From the NCBI GenBank assembly GCA_017462445.1, contig JAFTRB010000079.1:1-10144 (forward strand): a DNA stretch of 10,144 nucleotides, read 5' to 3'. Positions within the stretch are counted from its first letter, which is position 1. Every line of letters starts with the position of its first letter. Below are positions 7,369 through 10,144 of this stretch, one piece after another. The position numbers and the translations under genes are program-made. The notes below the pieces were generated by a model. The model was not told the origin of the DNA and searched no databases. It saw only the letters and a program-made list of their open reading frames with translations. This stretch comes from Clostridia bacterium. GTDB taxonomy: Bacteria; Bacillota_A; Clostridia; Oscillospirales; CAG-272.

Positions 7369-8637
7369 TTAGCCCTCAAAAACTTGACCCGGGTCGGCTA
7401 TTTGGCCCATTAGTGCCGATGCAGCAGCTACCGCCGGGCTTGCCAGATCAACCTCGCTCGTGGTGTGGCCCATTCTGCCGACAAAGTTACGGTTGGTGGT
7501 GGCAACAGCCCTCTCGCCTGCGGCAAGAATACCCATATATCCGCCAAGACAGGGTCCGCAGGTGGGAGTAGAAACGATACAACCCGCCTCGATAAATATC
7601 CTGACAAGGCCATTCTCCACCGCCTTAAGATAGATGTCCTGGGTGGCGGGGATAATAATAGCGCGCACGCCATCTGCAACCTGCCTGCCGCGTAAAATTC
7701 TTGCGGCCTCCTCAAGGTCCTTGTAGTGACCGTTTGTACAGGAGCCTATTACTACCTGGTTGATTGGAATGTCACCAATCTCGTCGAAGGTGTGAGTGTT
7801 CTCGGGAAGATGGGGGAAGGCTACGGTGGATTTGATCAAAGAGAGGTCTATCTCGTAGACCGCATCATACTGAGCGTCATCGTCCGCCTTGTAAATCACA
7901 GGCTCACGCTCGCTTCTTTCCTTTATGTAAGAGAGAGTCTCCTCATCAACCTCGAAAATTCCGTTCTTTGCGCCTGCCTCAATAGCCATATTAGCCATAG
8001 TTAGCCTGTCGTATACCGAGAGCGCCTTTACTCCCTCACCGACAAACTCCATAGATTTGTATAGCGCGCCATCAACGCCTATCATACCGATTATGTGGAG
8101 GATAACATCCTTGCCCGAAACGAATTCGGGAAGCGTACCCTTCAGAACAAATTTTATCGCAGAGGGGACCTTGAACCAAGCCTTGCCCGTTGCCATAGCG
8201 CAAGCCATATCCGTACTGCCCACACCGGTGGAATATGCGCCGAGAGCGACATAGGTACAGGTGTGAGAGTCGGCGCCGATTACCACATCGCCGCTTATGA
8301 CAAGCCCTTTTTCGGGCAGGAGCGCATGCTCGATGCCCATTTTACCGACATCGTAGAAGTGTACAACCTCCTTTTCACAGCAGAAATTGCGACACATCTG
8401 GCACTGGGTTGCCGCCTTAATGTCCTTGTTGGGGGCGAAGTGGTCCATTACCATTGTGACCTTTTCCTTGTCGTAAACCTCATCTCTGCCTATCCGTTCG
8501 AACTCGCGAATCGCAACAGGCGAGGTGATGTCGTTGCCAAGCACTCTGTCTACATCGACAAGCACCAGCTGACCAGCCTCCACACTGTCGAGATGAGCGT
8601 GGGCGGCAAGTATCTTTTGCGTCATTGTCATTGACAT
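7369..8637 (-). CDS. leuC: 3-isopropylmalate dehydratase, large subunit
   Basis: Catalytic subunit of isopropylmalate isomerase, an aconitase-family [4Fe-4S] enzyme. The 422 residues fit the archaeal/clostridial LeuC class, shorter than the E. coli type. Cluster ligands are Cys300 in GSCTNG and Cys360 and Cys363 in [17 protein letters not shown] (121-129) and [10 protein letters not shown] (136-145) are active-site segments, and [14 protein letters not shown] (387-400) is intact. Residues 79-87 carry an additional dense cysteine set (Cys79, Cys82, Cys86, Cys87) in a helix where relatives usually have one or two. The start is the ATG at 8637, with AGAGAGGA seven bases upstream; ATG codons three and five are less likely alternatives. 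It begins 32 bases after the true end of ilvD. Confidence 0.96.
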   Translation of the reverse strand: MSMTMTQKILAAHAHLDSVEAGQLVLVDVDRVLGNDITSPVAIREFERIGRDEVYDKEKVTMVMDHFAPNKDIKAATQCQMCRNFCCEKEVVHFYDVGKMGIEHALLPEKGLVISGDVVIGADSHTCTYVALGAYSTGVGSTDMACAMATGKAWFKVPSAIKFVLKGTLPEFVSGKDVILHIIGMIGVDGALYKSMEFVGEGVKALSVYDRLTMANMAIEAGAKNGIFEVDEETLSYIKERSEREPVIYKADDDAQYDAVYEIDLSLIKSTVAFPHLPENTHTFDEIGDIPINQVVIGSCTNGHYKDLEEAARILRGRQVADGVRAIIIPATQDIYLKAVENGLVRIFIEAGCIVSTPTCGPCLGGYMGILAAGERAVATTNRNFVGRMGHTTSEVDLASPAVAAASALMGQIADPGQVFEG

Positions 8638-8669
8638 ATCATTGTCCTCTCTCGTTTTGCTTGTTATCT

Positions 8670-10144
8670 TTACTTATTGATTATTGCGCCCTTGTCGGCA
8701 GAGGAAACCATCTCGGAGTAGCGCTTGAGGTATCCTGTGATGCCCTCTTTTTTCTTTATAGGCATCTCTGCCCTTCTCCTTGCTATCTCCTCGTCACTGA
8801 CAAGTAGCTCTATATGTTAATTAGGAATATCGATGGAAATAATATCTCCATCCTTGACATAAGCAATCAGTCCTCCGCTTACCGCCTCCGGCGAAACATG
8901 ACCGATGGAGGCACCGCGGGTAGCGCCCGAAAATCTGCCGTCGGTTATAAGCGCGACATCCTTGTCAAGCCCCATTCCTGCAATTGCCGAGGTGGGAGAA
9001 AGCATCTCACGCATACCCGGTCCTCCGGCAGGCCCCTCATAGCGAATTACCACAACATCACCCTTAACGATTTTTCCACCGTATATAGCGGCTATCGCCT
9101 CCTCCTCGGACTCATAGACCTTGGCGGGTCCCGAATGGACAAGCATCTCGGGCGCGACGGCGCTGCGCTTTACCACACATCCGTCGGGAGCAAGATTGCC
9201 GCGAAGAACCGCTATACCGCCCGTGGCGCTGTATGGGTTATCAATAGGTCTGATAACCTCGGGATCAATAGCCTTAACGCCCTTTATGTTCTCAGCCAGG
9301 GTTGAGCCGGTACAGGTCATTACATCGCCGTCAATAAGTCCTCTTTCATAGAGCGAGGACAGCACCGCATAAACACCGCCCGCCATATAGAGATCCTCCA
9401 TATAGGTTGGGCCTGCAGGGGCGAGGTGACACAAATTCGGCGTACGTTCGCTGATTTCGTTGACCATATCGAGGTCAAATGCCACCCCACACTCGTTTGC
9501 AATAGCGGGAAGATGAAGCATACTGTTTGTGGAGCAGCCTAGCGCCATATCGGCGGTTACGGCATTTCTTATCGCCTTCTCGGTCATAATATCCCGAGGA
9601 CGGATATTCCTCCTTACAAGCTCCATAACCTGCATGCCTGCGTGCTTGGCAAGCTCAATTCTTGCCGAATAAACCGCAGGGATCGTGCCATTTCCCGAAA
9701 GCCCCATACCGAGTGCCTCGGTCAGGCAATTCATGGAGTTTGCGGTGTACATTCCCGAGCAGGAGCCGCAGGTGGGACACGCCCGGTTTTCAAACTCGCA
9801 GAGCTTTTCCTCGTCGATAAGCCCAGCCTTATAAGCGCCAACGGCCTCAAACATAGCGGAAAGACTTCTCTTCTTGCCGTCCACACGCCCGGCGAGCATA
9901 GGTCCGCCGCTGACAAATATTGTGGGTATGTTCAGTCTTGACTCAGACATAAGAAGCCCCTGCACATTATTGTCTCAATTGGGAATCATTACAAGGCCGT
10001 CAAAGCCGTGAGCCATAACCATAGCCTCGGTAGAGTCGGCAATTAAATCACGGGTCACAAGCGAATACTTCATCCCCGTATGTCCCATTGCTATTCCGTC
10101 ACAGACGGCTATTGCGGGAAATACTATTGGTGTTCCGCCTGCCA
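8670..10144 (-). pseudogene. ilvD: Dihydroxy-acid dehydratase with two in-frame stops, 5' end outside window
   Basis: IlvD removes water from 2,3-dihydroxy-acids in isoleucine and valine synthesis and uses an Fe-S cluster with Mg2+. The frame here gives 490 codons plus the end codon, so about 65 N-terminal residues lie upstream. Conserved parts include [10 protein letters not shown], the motif [11 protein letters not shown] (9758-9790), [11 protein letters not shown], and [19 protein letters not shown] near the C-terminus. Two stops break it. TGA at 9975-9977 replaces the invariant cysteine of NCDKNVPG, and in the same motif Lys reads Asn and Pro reads Gln. TAA at 8817-8819 interrupts IPN-stop-HIELLVSDEE, after which 48 conserved residues run to a normal TAA at 8670-8672. 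The longest open piece is therefore 8817-9974. No frameshift is seen. A usual conserved GGPI reads GGLI. This is either a recent pseudogene or sequence error; the rest of the operon is intact. A start at the GTG at 9965 would lack two active-site segments and is unlikely to give a working enzyme. Confidence 0.85.

Noticed and set aside
9943..9977. TGA in ilvD as a selenocysteine codon replacing the cluster cysteine. A weak hairpin (AGACA/TGTCT plus TAA/TTA with one bulged base) does begin at the TGA.
   Set aside because: The apical loop is too close to the TGA for a bacterial SECIS and lacks a convincing loop signature. The adjacent catalytic Lys is Asn, and a second stop (TAA) lies downstream, so insertion of Sec would not restore an enzyme.
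189..9977. Genome-wide reassignment of TGA or TAA to an amino acid.
   Set aside because: TGA ends the HAD, WYL and DUF815 genes and TAA ends pyk, leuB, leuC and leuD at family-typical lengths, directly before the next ribosome site or start. Both codons act as stops here.

Overview
The window reads as an ordinary chromosomal stretch of a Clostridia-like Bacillota bacterium. The evidence is purine-rich GGAGG ribosome sites, tight operons, a consensus sigma-A promoter, the clostridial style of the LeuC, LeuD, IlvD and medium-form IlvA proteins, and a base composition that by eye is near half GC with frequent ATA isoleucine codons. Species cannot be fixed from this. Every recognised gene lies on the minus strand, so transcription runs from high to low coordinates.

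Region 10144 to 3354 is a branched-chain amino acid operon: ilvD (entering from outside the window), leuC, leuD, leuB, a DUF815 AAA+ ATPase and ilvA, closed by a rho-independent terminator at 3354-3392. LeuCD and LeuB carry out the middle steps of leucine synthesis. IlvA makes 2-oxobutyrate for isoleucine, and IlvD would serve all three branches. Partners such as leuA, ilvB and ilvC are not in the window. The ATPase is the one member without a known role in the pathway.

Region 3336 to 189 is a second transcription unit: a strong promoter, then pyk (pyruvate kinase), a WYL-domain transcription regulator and a HAD phosphatase, with gaps of 11 and 2 bases.

Region 1 to 188 has no gene. It carries an imperfect hairpin and a strictly 7-base-periodic CACTRRY array that runs up to the HAD stop codon.

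The most unusual point is ilvD. Its frame is well conserved but holds two stops. One is a TGA exactly where the family has an Fe-S cluster cysteine (NCDKNVPG reads N-stop-DNNVQG), with the adjacent catalytic lysine and a proline also changed. The other is a TAA 48 codons before the true C-terminus. It is either a recent pseudogene or a cluster of sequence errors. I found no convincing new multi-gene system; the heptamer element, the DUF815 linkage and the ilvD lesion are the points worth following.
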